Source of the DNA: Chryseobacterium salivictor
GTDB taxonomy: Bacteria; Bacteroidota; Bacteroidia; Flavobacteriales; Weeksellaceae
NCBI RefSeq assembly: GCF_004359195.1
Contig: NZ_CP037954.1
Coordinates: forward strand, 2,170,001 to 2,234,000
Reading direction: 5' to 3'
Length of the DNA: 64,000 nt
Made by a program: the position numbers and the translations under genes. The notes under the pieces are model-generated. The model was not told the origin of the DNA, ran no database searches, and saw only the letters and a list, made by a program, of their open reading frames with translations. Positions 33,905 through 43,394 of this stretch are shown here, in pieces; position 1 is the first letter of the stretch, and each line of letters opens with the position of its first letter.

Positions 33905-36109
33905 TTACATCCGTTTTACACGGGAAACACCGTTGATATTTTTGAGTTGTTTGAAAGTCTCGTCCAATTGGCTTCGGTTTCTCACTTCCAGATTAATGCT
34001 GCCTAAAAAGACGCCGTTATTAGATTCAATCGACATGCTTTTCATGTCCATATTCATGTTGTTGCTTATGACTGCCGTAATGTCGTTGATCATTCCCATT
34101 CGGTCGAGGCCTTCAATTTCAATTTTTATTCTGTTTTTGAAACTTTCCTCATTGACCCATTTTGCCGGTAAAACCCGATAGTCATATTGGGCACGGAGGT
34201 TTATCGCGTTGGGACAGTTGTCATTATGCACTTTAATTCCTTCAGAAATAGTGATGAATCCAAAAATTCTGTCGCCCGGAATTACGGTACAGCATTTCGC
34301 ATACGAATAATTCATTTTCTGCTCATCTTTTCCGAAAACAATCATGTCGAGATTGGTTTCCGGGGTTTCGGTGAAGAGCTCGTTTTTCACGGGCGATTTG
34401 CGGAAACGCTGTAGGATATTACTGAAAATTCCTTTTCCTTCGGTATATTTTTTAATGTCACCGATGTCTAAATCACCATTTTGAAATTTGAGAAATAATT
34501 CCTGAGAACTTTTTAACTCAAAGAATTTCTGCATTTTATTAATTTCCTCATCGTTGAAATTAAGTTTGGCGTGGCGCATTTTCCTTTGCAGGATTTCTTT
34601 TCCTTCTTCCACCAAACCGTTATTCTCAGAATTCAGAATGGCTTTTATCTTTGATTTGGCTTTCGAAGTGACTACAAAATCCAGCCAGTCAACTTTTGGT
34701 TTTTGGTTTTGTGAGGACAGAATATCAACCTGGTCGCCATTTAATAAAACATAAGAAATAGGGACTAATTTACCGTTTACCTTCGCGCCAAGACATTTTG
34801 TTCCTAAATCCGAATGCACCGAAAATGCAAAATCCAAAGCAGTAGAGCCAATCGGCAGCGTTTTTATTTCCCCTTTTGGCGTAAAGACAAAAACTTCTTT
34901 TGAATACAAATTAAGTTTAATATCATCTAAAAGTTCTGTCGTGGTCATCGACTGCTGATTTTCCAGCACTTCACGGATTTCTCTTACCCAACGTTCAAAG
35001 TTTTTTTCATCAGAACTCTGTTGGTAACCTTCCTTGTATTTGTAGTGAGCTGCGACACCTTTTTCGGCGATATCATCCATCCGTTCGGACCGGATTTGAA
35101 CTTCAATCCATTTTTTATCGGGACCTAAAATGGTGAGATGCAGACTTTCATAACCCGTAGAACGCGGCTGAGAAATCCAATCCCGCATACGCTGAGGATT
35201 ACTGTGATAAAGGTCTGTAACGATGGAATAGATTTTCCAGGCGAGAAATTTTTCGTTTTTGGCATCCGATTTATAAATAATTCTGATGGCGTAATTATCA
35301 AAAACCTCATCGAAAGTTACTCCCTGTTTGAGCATTTTACGGTAAATGGAAGAAATTGCTTTTGCTCTTCCTTTGATGGAAACATTTAGATTTTCATCTT
35401 CTAACTGTTCCGATACCTCTTTTTTAAATTCTTCGATGTATTTTTCGCGGCTTTCTTTCGCCAGTTCTAATTTCGAGGAAATGTCGAAATAGACTTCCGG
35501 ATTATTAAATTTTAAAGAAAGATCTTCTAATTCTGATTTGATGTTGTACAAACCGAGGCGGTGGGCAAGCGGTGCATAAATATAAACCGTTTCCGAGGCG
35601 ATTTTTTTCTGCTTCTCCGGCGTCATACTTTCCAGGGTCCGCATATTGTGCAGCCGGTCTGCAATTTTAATTAAAATCACCCGGAAGTCTTCGGAAAGAG
35701 TGAGCAAAAGCTTGCGGTAATTCTCTGACTGTATCGAAATATTCTGGTGATTCATCACCGCAATTTTGGTCAGTCCGTTGACAATATCTGCAATTTTTTT
35801 TCCGAATATTTTTTTGAGATCATCGTAAGTATAATCAGAATCTTCGATTACATCGTGAAGAAGTGCACACGCAATCGATGTAGCACCCAACCCAATTTCG
35901 TTGGCCACAATTTTTGCTACCTCAATCGGATGATAGATGTAAGGTTCGCCTGTTTTTCTGCGCTGGTCTTTATGGGCATCTAGAGCAATATCGAAGGCTT
36001 TCCGGATGAGTTTATTCTGTTCCTCATCCAGGTTGCGATACGTATTGGTGATTAAATCTTTATACCTTGCGAGAATTTCTTTATTTTCCTGTTCTAAATC
36101 GTAAACCAT
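33905..36109 (-). CDS. Bifunctional (p)ppGpp synthetase/hydrolase, RelA/SpoT family
   Basis: The start is ATG 36109 (MVYDLEQENKEILARY). The frame extends upstream to 36268, but the extra 53 residues are unlike the family. The 734 residues comprise an HD hydrolase domain with ACALLHDVIEDSDYTYDDL and IKIADRLHNMRTLESM, and a synthetase domain with QPRSTGYESLHLTI. A TGS domain (VFTPKGEIKTLPIGSTALDF), a zinc-finger/RIS region with KCCTVIPGDRI, and a C-terminal ACT domain follow. Both catalytic halves keep their motifs, so it should make and degrade (p)ppGpp, the stringent-response alarmone. It is followed closely by nhaA. Confidence 0.94.
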   Translation of the reverse strand: MVYDLEQENKEILARYKDLITNTYRNLDEEQNKLIRKAFDIALDAHKDQRRKTGEPYIYHPIEVAKIVANEIGLGATSIACALLHDVIEDSDYTYDDLKKIFGKKIADIVNGLTKIAVMNHQNISIQSENYRKLLLTLSEDFRVILIKIADRLHNMRTLESMTPEKQKKIASETVYIYAPLAHRLGLYNIKSELEDLSLKFNNPEVYFDISSKLELAKESREKYIEEFKKEVSEQLEDENLNVSIKGRAKAISSIYRKMLKQGVTFDEVFDNYAIRIIYKSDAKNEKFLAWKIYSIVTDLYHSNPQRMRDWISQPRSTGYESLHLTILGPDKKWIEVQIRSERMDDIAEKGVAAHYKYKEGYQQSSDEKNFERWVREIREVLENQQSMTTTELLDDIKLNLYSKEVFVFTPKGEIKTLPIGSTALDFAFSVHSDLGTKCLGAKVNGKLVPISYVLLNGDQVDILSSQNQKPKVDWLDFVVTSKAKSKIKAILNSENNGLVEEGKEILQRKMRHAKLNFNDEEINKMQKFFELKSSQELFLKFQNGDLDIGDIKKYTEGKGIFSNILQRFRKSPVKNELFTETPETNLDMIVFGKDEQKMNYSYAKCCTVIPGDRIFGFITISEGIKVHNDNCPNAINLRAQYDYRVLPAKWVNEESFKNRIKIEIEGLDRMGMINDITAVISNNMNMDMKSMSIESNNGVFLGSINLEVRNRSQLDETFKQLKNINGVSRVKRM

Positions 36110-36507
36110 GTATGTAAGCCAATTAGGACACGAAAATAAGAAAAAAAAGTCCAAAATGGTGGATAAAACCCAAAAAATGTATAGAAAGGAACTGGGTTTA
36201 GAATGAAGCCTGGACATCCGGAAATCATATCCGGGGTGATTATAAACAACGGGTGTCTGAGAATGCAAGTCTCAAAAAGTGCAGAGATTTTTCTTGAGAG
36301 AAAAGTGATTTTACGGAAAGGGAAGGTTTAAAATGAGGTAGTCCACTGATCTTTAAACAATAAAGAACCTTTCAAATTTTGAAAGGCTCCCGGTTAAATC
36401 TGTTAAATAGTTGTAATATGAGGTTTAAATATGGTTCGCGAAAAATTCGCTGGTTTTTTAATTTACAATAGATCCGCAGAAAAAAATGCTAAAATACATG
36501 AACAAAA
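36110..36507. other. Intergenic region with a perfect hairpin
   Basis: About 400 bp between two minus-strand genes. It holds a perfect 9-bp inverted repeat CCTTTCAAA-T-TTTGAAAGG at 36368-36386. On the minus strand this is followed by GTTCTTTATTG, so it may be a weak terminator for the upstream 148-residue protein gene. Nothing else is recognisable. Confidence 0.4.
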
Positions 36508-36954
36508 TTATGATTCTGTGGAATTTCCAAAATTGACTTCAGTATTGATTCCTTCAGATTGACCGCGGTAATTAAGGCTCGGTGCATTGAAGATCTCTGC
36601 TTTTGCACGTAACGCCACTATTTTTTTTAGAATATCTAAAGATTTTGCATCGCGAAATTTTATATGTTCAAAATAGTTTTGATGAATGCAGTTGTTTTTT
36701 GAAAAGACTTCATTTACCTTTTCGATTTGTTCCGGATCTTTTACTTTTACACTGACCACCAAACTGTCGTCTTCAAGTTCGGTTTTGTCTTTAAAAAAAT
36801 ATTGCCAGATAGAGGTTTTTACTTTTTTATGAATTTTCTCTTCATGCAAATATAGAATGTAATCCTGATTCTGAATACCTGCATTTTCCAAGTCCTGACC
36901 AATTTGGTGAGACTGACTTTGGCTTTCAAATAAGCCTGTGATGATTGATGCCAT
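36508..36954 (-). CDS. Conserved hypothetical protein, general-stress-protein-like N-terminus
   Basis: The 148-residue protein starts ASIITGLFESQSQSHQIGQD, then LENAGIQNQDYILYLHEEK. This resembles the opening of YflT/GSP17M-like stress proteins, where a short strand is followed by a helix that pairs residues of a dimer. The middle (DSLVVSVKVKDPEQIEKVNE) continues the ferredoxin-like pattern. The C-terminal 40 residues have no recognised features. No signal peptide is present. I infer a stress-related cytosolic protein with low certainty. It is a single gene. Confidence 0.6.
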   Translation of the reverse strand: MASIITGLFESQSQSHQIGQDLENAGIQNQDYILYLHEEKIHKKVKTSIWQYFFKDKTELEDDSLVVSVKVKDPEQIEKVNEVFSKNNCIHQNYFEHIKFRDAKSLDILKKIVALRAKAEIFNAPSLNYRGQSEGINTEVNFGNSTES

Positions 36955-37094
36955 TATTCTAAATTTTAAATTTACAATACAAAGTTTACATATTTAATGC
37001 GAAAAATACAAGTAAAAACGATAGTTATTATGTATTAATTGAAAACGAAAGGATATATTGTTAATATATTTAACTATTAAAAAATATAATTCTT

Positions 37095-37102
37095 TATATT
37101 TG
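37095..37102 (+). promoter_or_regulatory. -7 box of the PBP4-type peptidase gene
   Basis: TATATTTG lies 18 bases before the ATG at 37121. It shows that the open frame upstream (from 37058) is not translated. Confidence 0.55.
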
Positions 37103-37120
37103 AGCACAAAAAAAGTAAAA

Positions 37121-38494
37121 ATGAAGAAGCTGATCCCTTTTGTTCTATTGATTTCTCAGTTTTGTTTTACACAGAATATTTCACATAATTTAGATGCTGC
37201 AACCAAGAAATTATTAGCTTCTGCCTCTGCATATTCCTCAATTGTTTCAATATATGTGGCGGACGATGGCGGCAATTTGGTGTATGAAAACAACGGTAAT
37301 ACGGGACTTTCCAGCGCTTCTACGCAAAAGATATTTACGGCCGCTGCAGCTTTAGAAACTTTAGGCAAAGATTTTCAATATGTCACCAGAGCCTATTATT
37401 CCGGGACGATTTCTTCAGGCTTTTTAGCGGGCGATCTTTTCATTACTTCAACCGGTGATCCCACTTTGGGAAGTTGGCGATATGATGGATATAAACCAGA
37501 AAATTTTAAACAAAAATTAATTCAGTCTTTAAGGGAAAAAGGGATTTCCGAAATTTCCGGTGATTTGATTATTGACGATTCCTATTTCGATTTTCTCGCG
37601 ACTCCCGGCGGTTGGCCCTGGAATGACCTTGGGAATTATTACGGAGCCGGAGTTTGGGGAATCAATTGGCGCGAAAATCAGTTCGATATGCAGATACTCG
37701 GCGGCGAAATCAAAAAATTAAATGTCGATTTAACCAATGTGAAATGGGTGAATGATATTGAAACAGGCGGAACTTCTGACCAAAGTTTAATTTATACTGC
37801 GCCTCATTCGAACGTAGCTTATATTAACGGAATTTTGCCTTCTAAAGGGATTACGGTTTCCGGAGCAACTCCAAATCCTCCTTTAACTTTAGGACAGGAA
37901 ATAAAAAGTTGGCTGAAAGAATCCGGAATTGAATTTAACGGAAAAGTGACTTCTGCCTCTCAACAGAGAATTGATGGGGAGAAAATAACTGCCGTTCCCA
38001 AGAATAATCTTTTGCTTGAATATAAGTCGCCGACTTTAGATAAAATTATCTTTTGGTTTATGCGGAAAAGCATCAATTTTTATGGGGAAACTTTAATTAA
38101 AACGTTAGGAAAAGAAAAGAAAAATGAAGGAAGTTTTGATGCTGGAATTTCCTACCTGAAAGATTTCTGGAAATCGAAAGGAATTAATCCGGCCATGATC
38201 AATTTTGCAGACGGCAGTGGACTTTCTCCGCAAAACTACGTTTCGGCAAAAGCAGAAGTGCAGTCGTTGATTTACAGTAAAAAACAACCTTGGTTTAATG
38301 AATTTTATGAAGGATTTCCGACTCAGGGAAATGGCATGAAATTGAAAAGTGGAACCATGAAAGACACCAAATCATTTGCCGGCTACCATACTTCGAAAAA
38401 CGGAAAAAAATATGTTTTCGCAGTCATTATTAATAATTATCAGGGCGGCAATGTCAGCGACGCATTATTGCAGGTGCTGAACGTTTTAAAATAG
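37121..38494 (+). CDS. D-alanyl-D-alanine carboxypeptidase/endopeptidase, PBP4 type (peptidase family S13)
   Basis: The start is ATG 37121, which gives a signal peptide MKKLIPFVLLISQFCFTQ directly after the promoter. The 457-residue periplasmic enzyme trims peptidoglycan. It has the acylation motif SxxK in LSSASTQKIF (about residue 68), the SxN-type motif in FADGSGLSPQNYVSA, and the KTG-equivalent KSGTMKD. The additional domain between the first two motifs is typical of family S13. The histidine kinase gene starts 15 bases after the stop, so the two probably form an operon. Confidence 0.92.
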   Translation: MKKLIPFVLLISQFCFTQNISHNLDAATKKLLASASAYSSIVSIYVADDGGNLVYENNGNTGLSSASTQKIFTAAAALETLGKDFQYVTRAYYSGTISSGFLAGDLFITSTGDPTLGSWRYDGYKPENFKQKLIQSLREKGISEISGDLIIDDSYFDFLATPGGWPWNDLGNYYGAGVWGINWRENQFDMQILGGEIKKLNVDLTNVKWVNDIETGGTSDQSLIYTAPHSNVAYINGILPSKGITVSGATPNPPLTLGQEIKSWLKESGIEFNGKVTSASQQRIDGEKITAVPKNNLLLEYKSPTLDKIIFWFMRKSINFYGETLIKTLGKEKKNEGSFDAGISYLKDFWKSKGINPAMINFADGSGLSPQNYVSAKAEVQSLIYSKKQPWFNEFYEGFPTQGNGMKLKSGTMKDTKSFAGYHTSKNGKKYVFAVIINNYQGGNVSDALLQVLNVLK

Positions 38495-38509
38495 TTGTAT
38501 TTTCGTGCA

Positions 38510-39676
38510 ATGAAGAGACGCGGAATTTTTTCGAAACTCAATAACTGGATTATTTATATTTTGCTTACATCGGCCGTTGCCGGCGTGGTTGTGGCTTCTG
38601 TTGTTCTGATTAATTATTTGCGGAAAGAGGAAATCAAAAGGATTGAACTTTTTGCGACCACGATCAAATATCAGCAGAATGAAATCATCGAAGATCCCAT
38701 GACTTTGGATTTGATTCTGCAGATTAATAAAACCAATAATACAATTCCTGTAATTGTTACCGATAAAAATAAAAAGCCACTGGGTATTGATTTTCAAAGA
38801 AATATCCCGGAAGAGATTCAGAATGATCCTCAGAAAATGCAGGCTTTGATCAATAAAATGGCGGGTTCATACAGTCCTATTGAACTGCAGATGCCGGATG
38901 GGAATAATCAGTATGTTTATTACACCAATTCCAATTTGTTAAATAATTTACGGTATTCTCCCTATATTTTAGGACTGCTTATTTTGGCTTATATTTTCTT
39001 TTCTTTCTGGTTTCTGCGGACGATCAAGAAAACCGATGAAGGTTACGTGTGGGCTGGTTTGGCAAAGGAAACTGCGCATCAGATCGGAACGCCGCTTTCA
39101 TCAATGATCGGTTGGATCGAAATCCTGCGCATGGAAAATGAAAACAGTGAAGGCGTAAAAGAAATCGAAAATGACATCAACCGGCTCAAAACAATTTCGG
39201 AAAGGTTTTCGAAAATCGGTTCCGTTCCCGAGCTTAATGATTTGAATATCAATGAAACAATTCAACAGAATTACGATTATCTGAAATCGAGAATTTCGCG
39301 GAAAGTAAGTTTTATGCTGATCTTGCCAAAAGAACAGATCCTGATTCCACACAGCAGAATTCTGCTGAGCTGGGTGATTGAAAATATTGTTAAAAACGCC
39401 GTCGATGCGATGAGAGGAGAAGGCCGCCTTGAAATCGAACTCTACGAAAAAAGCAAAAACATTGTGATCGATATTAAAGATTCTGGCTCAGGAATGACAA
39501 GAGCCCAAGCAAGAAATGCTTTCAAAGCAGGTTATTCCACTAAAAAAAGAGGATGGGGACTTGGTTTGTCTTTAGCAAAAAGAGTCATTAAAGAATACCA
39601 CCGTGGCGATATCAAAATTGCACAAACCGAAATTGGCGTGGGAACAACGTTCAGAATTACCATGAGAAATTCTTAG
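38510..39676 (+). CDS. Sensor histidine kinase with periplasmic sensor domain
   Basis: The start is ATG 38510 (MKRRGIFSKLNN); an upstream TTG at 38495 is rejected as unneeded. The 388-residue protein has one membrane helix near 15-36 (IIYILLTSAVAGVVVASVVL), a periplasmic domain to about 145, and a second helix (YILGLLILAYIFFSFWFL). The cytosolic part has the phospho-accepting histidine in LAKETAHQIGTPLSSMIGW. The ATPase domain has the N box ENIVKNAVDAM, G1 DIKDSGSGM and G2 GWGLGLSLAKRV. No response regulator gene is adjacent. Its linkage to a cell-wall peptidase gene suggests envelope sensing (inference). Confidence 0.9.
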   Translation: MKRRGIFSKLNNWIIYILLTSAVAGVVVASVVLINYLRKEEIKRIELFATTIKYQQNEIIEDPMTLDLILQINKTNNTIPVIVTDKNKKPLGIDFQRNIPEEIQNDPQKMQALINKMAGSYSPIELQMPDGNNQYVYYTNSNLLNNLRYSPYILGLLILAYIFFSFWFLRTIKKTDEGYVWAGLAKETAHQIGTPLSSMIGWIEILRMENENSEGVKEIENDINRLKTISERFSKIGSVPELNDLNINETIQQNYDYLKSRISRKVSFMLILPKEQILIPHSRILLSWVIENIVKNAVDAMRGEGRLEIELYEKSKNIVIDIKDSGSGMTRAQARNAFKAGYSTKKRGWGLGLSLAKRVIKEYHRGDIKIAQTEIGVGTTFRITMRNS

Positions 39677-39700
39677 TTTTTGTTTGTTTTACCAAAAGAA

Positions 39701-39735
39701 AAAAATGCCGTTTCCAGAAGAAGCGGCATTTTTTA
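39701..39735. terminator. Bidirectional terminator between the histidine kinase and M1 peptidase genes
   Basis: A perfect 10-bp stem AAAAATGCCG/CGGCATTTTT with a 13-base loop lies between two convergent genes. T-runs are present in both directions. Confidence 0.85.
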
Positions 39736-39767
39736 TTTTATAAAACGAGGTGTATTTTTTATACCGT

Positions 39768-41381
39768 TTATTTTTGCTGAGAATAATAAATGTAATAATT
39801 CTCATCAAATTTTACAGGATCTGCGGACGATAATGCCACCGTTTGCCAATTTTCAGTCGGATTGATTTCCTGGTTACCGTTAATTCTGAGCGGCAATTTT
39901 AAATCCTTTACAATCTGCGTATAGCGGTATTTTAAAGTATTTCCGGTTTGTGAATATTCTAAAGTCGGAATTTTGGTCGTTCTTAAATATTGGTCAAATA
40001 CAGTAGAGAAATCAATCCCTGATTTTGTAGAAATATAATCTTCAACCTGTTTCGAAGTAACGGTTTGATGATAGAAATCTGTATTCAAACCACGCAGTAT
40101 TTCTCTGAATTTTTCATCATTATTAATGACTTGGCGAATCGTATGAATCATATTGGATCCTTTGTAATACATATCACCGCTTCCTGATTTTGCAACTCCG
40201 TAAGGACCAATAATCGGTTCGTCATTTCTAATGTTTTTACGGATTCCGACCACGTATTTTTCAGCTGCTGCTTTGCCCATAAAATCCTCTACAAACAAGG
40301 TTTCCGAATAGTTGGTGAAACCTTCATGAACCCACATGTCTGCCTTGTCTTTTGCGGTGATATTATTGGCAAACCATTCGTGACCGCTTTCATGAATGAT
40401 GATGAAATCCCAGTTTAACCCAACTCCGGTTCCTGATAAGTCACGGCCTAAATAACCGTTTTCGTAATTATTTCCATATCCGACTCCGCTTTGATGTTCC
40501 ATCCCAAGATACGGCGTTTCTATCAGTTTATAAGAATCTTCGTAGAAAGGATAAGGTCCGAACCAGTGTTCAAAGGCTTTCATCATCGGCTTAACCTGTT
40601 GGAACTGCTTTTCGGCTTTCTCCAGATTATAGTCCAAAACCCAGTAATCCAAATCAAGCGCACCTTTTTCGCCCGCATACGTTTCTTTAAAATTGACGTA
40701 TTTCCCAACATTAGGAACGATAGAATAAAGATTGATTGGATTCTTAACTTCCCACGTATAAACCTTTTTGTCTTTTTTAGATTTTTGGGCAATCAATCTT
40801 CCATTCCCTACACCAACCAAATCTTTTGGGGTAATGATTTTCATAATCATTCCATTGTCGGGTTCGTCACTCCAGAGGTCTTTTGAGGGCAGCCATACCG
40901 AAGCGCCGATTCCTTCCTGCGCCACCGACATCCACGGATTTCCGTGGGCATCTTTCCTGAAAACCCAGCCACCGTCCCAAGGCGCATTTTTGGCAATAAC
41001 AGGATTTCCGGAAAACTGTATGGTGAAAGAATGCGTTTCACCTTTTTTATAATTTTTCTTCGCCGTAATGAAAACAAAATCACCTTCTCTTTTTGAAGAA
41101 TATGATTTGGCGTCAGAACCGATGATTTTATAATTCATCGGCTGCTGCAGATCAATTTGAAATACAGGATTTTTAATGTCTTTTAAAATTTCAAAAGTAA
41201 TTTTGTTGGTACCGGAAACCGACTGATCTGCGAACTTGGGTTCCACAGAAATTTCATACTTTTTGACATCCCAGAAATTCCTGAATTCGGTATTAGAGCC
41301 TTTTAACGAATCTTGTTTTGTGAATTGCTGTGCAGAAAAAACCGCAGAGGTAAAAATAAGAAGGGCAAGAGTTTTTTTCAT
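39768..41381 (-). CDS. Secreted M1-family metallopeptidase (aminopeptidase)
   Basis: The 537-residue protein has a signal peptide (MKKTLALLIFTSAVFSAQQ). An N-terminal beta-sandwich domain follows, then the catalytic domain with the zinc motif HESGHEWF followed 18 residues later by the third ligand in HEGFTNYSE. The substrate-binding GxMEN-type motif appears as GMEHQSG in YLGMEHQSGVGYG. A downstream tyrosine region completes the site. It is shorter than classical aminopeptidase N and lacks the C-terminal helical domain, as is common for flavobacterial periplasmic or secreted M1 enzymes. No T9SS sorting domain is visible. Confidence 0.92.
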   Translation of the reverse strand: MKKTLALLIFTSAVFSAQQFTKQDSLKGSNTEFRNFWDVKKYEISVEPKFADQSVSGTNKITFEILKDIKNPVFQIDLQQPMNYKIIGSDAKSYSSKREGDFVFITAKKNYKKGETHSFTIQFSGNPVIAKNAPWDGGWVFRKDAHGNPWMSVAQEGIGASVWLPSKDLWSDEPDNGMIMKIITPKDLVGVGNGRLIAQKSKKDKKVYTWEVKNPINLYSIVPNVGKYVNFKETYAGEKGALDLDYWVLDYNLEKAEKQFQQVKPMMKAFEHWFGPYPFYEDSYKLIETPYLGMEHQSGVGYGNNYENGYLGRDLSGTGVGLNWDFIIIHESGHEWFANNITAKDKADMWVHEGFTNYSETLFVEDFMGKAAAEKYVVGIRKNIRNDEPIIGPYGVAKSGSGDMYYKGSNMIHTIRQVINNDEKFREILRGLNTDFYHQTVTSKQVEDYISTKSGIDFSTVFDQYLRTTKIPTLEYSQTGNTLKYRYTQIVKDLKLPLRINGNQEINPTENWQTVALSSADPVKFDENYYIYYSQQK

Positions 41382-41401
41382 TTTTAAAGAAATAAGTGGA
41401 G

Positions 41402-41409
41402 CAAATATA
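41402..41409 (-). promoter_or_regulatory. -7 box of the M1 peptidase gene
   Basis: The minus strand reads TATATTTG (41409-41402), 20 bases before the ATG at 41381. No TTG is present at the standard distance. Confidence 0.5.
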
Positions 41410-41483
41410 ATTATTATTTTGTTTGGGGAATCTTTGGAACGTTATGTGTAAGTAAAATTCAGTATTTTTGAAAAAATTTTTGA

Positions 41484-42509
41484 ATGAAGATTAGAATTAT
41501 TTCCACCGTTTTTGCTTTGGTTTTTCTTGTTTCCTGTAATAAAGACAAGGAAATCCTCAATACTTTAAATGACTATAATCTTTCGATGGAAAGCAAAGGA
41601 TATCATTTTGGTGATCATTTAGAGCTTCCGAAAGAGGTTACCGATAATGCTGAAAGTATCTCGATTAGTTTTGGTGACAAAGAAACCTCAAAGCTGGTAG
41701 TTGATCCCGCATATTTTACTTTAGGAGATAATCAGGTTACTTTTAATATAAAGAAAAAAGGCGGTGAGATTTTAAATCAGGATGCAACCATTAATGTTTT
41801 TGCTAAAAACCCGGAAACAAAATTATCTTACGAAATTATAAAAGAATACCCACACGATCCCAAAAGTTTTACGCAGGGTTTCCAAATCGAGGGCAGTACG
41901 ATCTATGAATCGGACGGGCAAATGGGCGAATCCAGAATCTGGAAATATACTTTGGGAACAACCACTCCAATTGTACAGACTGCGCAGGCGGATGACGTTT
42001 TCTCGGAAGGTTGTGCGATTGTTGGCGATAAAATTTACCAGTTGACCTGGAGAAATAAGAAAGGATTTGTGTACGATAAAAATTCCCTGAAATTAATAAG
42101 TGAATTTCTTTATCCCAACGTGATGGGAGAGGGTTGGGGCTTGACTTACGACGGCAAAAATCTGATCGCTTCCGACGGAACAAAAAATATTTATTTTCTG
42201 AGTGTTTCTGATCCATCAAAAATGGTGCGGTATATTTCTGTCGCAGGAAATACAGAAGCCTATGATCAGATCAATGAATTGGAATATCACAAAGGATTCA
42301 TTTACGCCAATGTTTGGCAGAAACCCATTATCCTTAAAATAAATCCCGCAAACGGGGAAGTGGTTGGCAAATTCGATTTTACCGAAATCGCAAAACTGAA
42401 TACCAAAGATGCAACCAACGATGTATTAAACGGTATCGCGTTCAAAGGTGATCATATGTTGGTTACCGGAAAATTATGGTCTAAGATTTATGAGGTTTCG
42501 ATAAAATAA
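41484..42509 (+). CDS. Glutaminyl-peptide cyclotransferase (plant/bacterial type), lipoprotein
   Basis: The 341-residue protein has a lipoprotein signal with lipobox LVSCNKD (cysteine at about 18). An N-terminal beta domain of about 100 residues follows. The five-bladed propeller domain begins YEIIKEYPHDPKSFTQGFQI, then YESDGQMGESRIWKYTL, SEGCAIVGDKIYQLTWRNKK, GEGWGLTYDGKNLIASDGT and INELEYHKGFIYANVWQ. These match the PF05096-type glutamine cyclotransferases, which convert N-terminal Gln to pyroglutamate. In Bacteroidota such enzymes cyclise the glutamine exposed when signal peptides are removed. TATTTTTG (41463-41470) precedes the start. It is coupled to the next gene by a four-base gap. Confidence 0.9.
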   Translation: MKIRIISTVFALVFLVSCNKDKEILNTLNDYNLSMESKGYHFGDHLELPKEVTDNAESISISFGDKETSKLVVDPAYFTLGDNQVTFNIKKKGGEILNQDATINVFAKNPETKLSYEIIKEYPHDPKSFTQGFQIEGSTIYESDGQMGESRIWKYTLGTTTPIVQTAQADDVFSEGCAIVGDKIYQLTWRNKKGFVYDKNSLKLISEFLYPNVMGEGWGLTYDGKNLIASDGTKNIYFLSVSDPSKMVRYISVAGNTEAYDQINELEYHKGFIYANVWQKPIILKINPANGEVVGKFDFTEIAKLNTKDATNDVLNGIAFKGDHMLVTGKLWSKIYEVSIK

Positions 42510-42513
42510 ATGG

Positions 42514-43296
42514 ATGCTGAAGATTGGTGAAATTGTATGCCTGTTGTTATTTTGTTCACTCACTGCGCAGAAAACGCTGCCGTTTGATACTTTAAGAGTA
42601 AGCACCGCCAAGGATCTTTTTGCAGATAATTACGGAAATATTTATCTGTACCAAAACAAAGATTTCAGTTTTACCAAATACGATTCACTGGGAAACCAAA
42701 AAGCGAAACTGATGTTGACTTTGCCGTTTCGGATTCAGTCGGTGCAGAATCCTTTAAATATTCCCTCGTTTTCTGAAAATGCACAGGAATTAAAGTTTTT
42801 CGACCAAAATTTAAATCAGATTCAAACCATTAATTTGCGGCAGAAATTTGGTTTTATAAAAACCGCTTATGTCGAAGATCTGCAGCAGGTGTGGCTGTTA
42901 GATGAAAGTACGAAACGGCTGATCCAGTACAATTTCCGGGACGACCGTATCATCAATACCTTTTCATTTGATTTTAATTTTGAAAATGTCGCCGATCTTT
43001 TAATTTTCGAAAAAAAGGTTTATTTCTTATTTGGTGATCATCTGTCGGTTTATAATTTCAAATCAGAGAAAACAGCTGATTTTGAGCTGGAAAATGGCCG
43101 GAAACTTCGACGCGAAAATGACCGGATCTTTGTTGTTTCCAAAACCGCCATCTATAAAATAGAAGAGCACGCTTTGAAAACGGTTTTTAAGGCTGACAAT
43201 TCACAAATTGTGGATAAAAACTCTGCTTCTTATTTTGTTATCAAAGGGAACAAACTTTATCTTTACCCCCTCGAAAAAGAGGTCGGAATTAAATAG
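42514..43296 (+). CDS. Hypothetical secreted protein, propeller-like
   Basis: The 260-residue protein starts with a signal peptide (EIVCLLLFCSLTAQ). It then shows repeating beta-strand units with Asp/Tyr turns (KDLFADNYGNIYLYQNKD, then VYFLFGDHLSVYNF), which suggests a small beta-propeller. The start at 42514 lies four bases after the stop of the glutaminyl cyclase gene, so the genes form an operon and the protein probably shares its compartment. I do not recognise the family. Function is unknown. Confidence 0.75.
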   Translation: MLKIGEIVCLLLFCSLTAQKTLPFDTLRVSTAKDLFADNYGNIYLYQNKDFSFTKYDSLGNQKAKLMLTLPFRIQSVQNPLNIPSFSENAQELKFFDQNLNQIQTINLRQKFGFIKTAYVEDLQQVWLLDESTKRLIQYNFRDDRIINTFSFDFNFENVADLLIFEKKVYFLFGDHLSVYNFKSEKTADFELENGRKLRRENDRIFVVSKTAIYKIEEHALKTVFKADNSQIVDKNSASYFVIKGNKLYLYPLEKEVGIK

Positions 43297-43394
43297 CAGT
43301 TTTCTTTCAGTTGAATAACAGAAATTTATTAAGTGTTTAATTCAACGACTTTTTTTCGAATATAAATTACTGATTCATTAAATAAAATTTAGAA

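Noticed and set aside
36110..36268. N-terminal extension of the RelA/SpoT protein
   Set aside because: The 53 extra residues are not like the family, are hydrophobic in the middle and precede a normal start MVYDLEQEN. The frame is open by chance.
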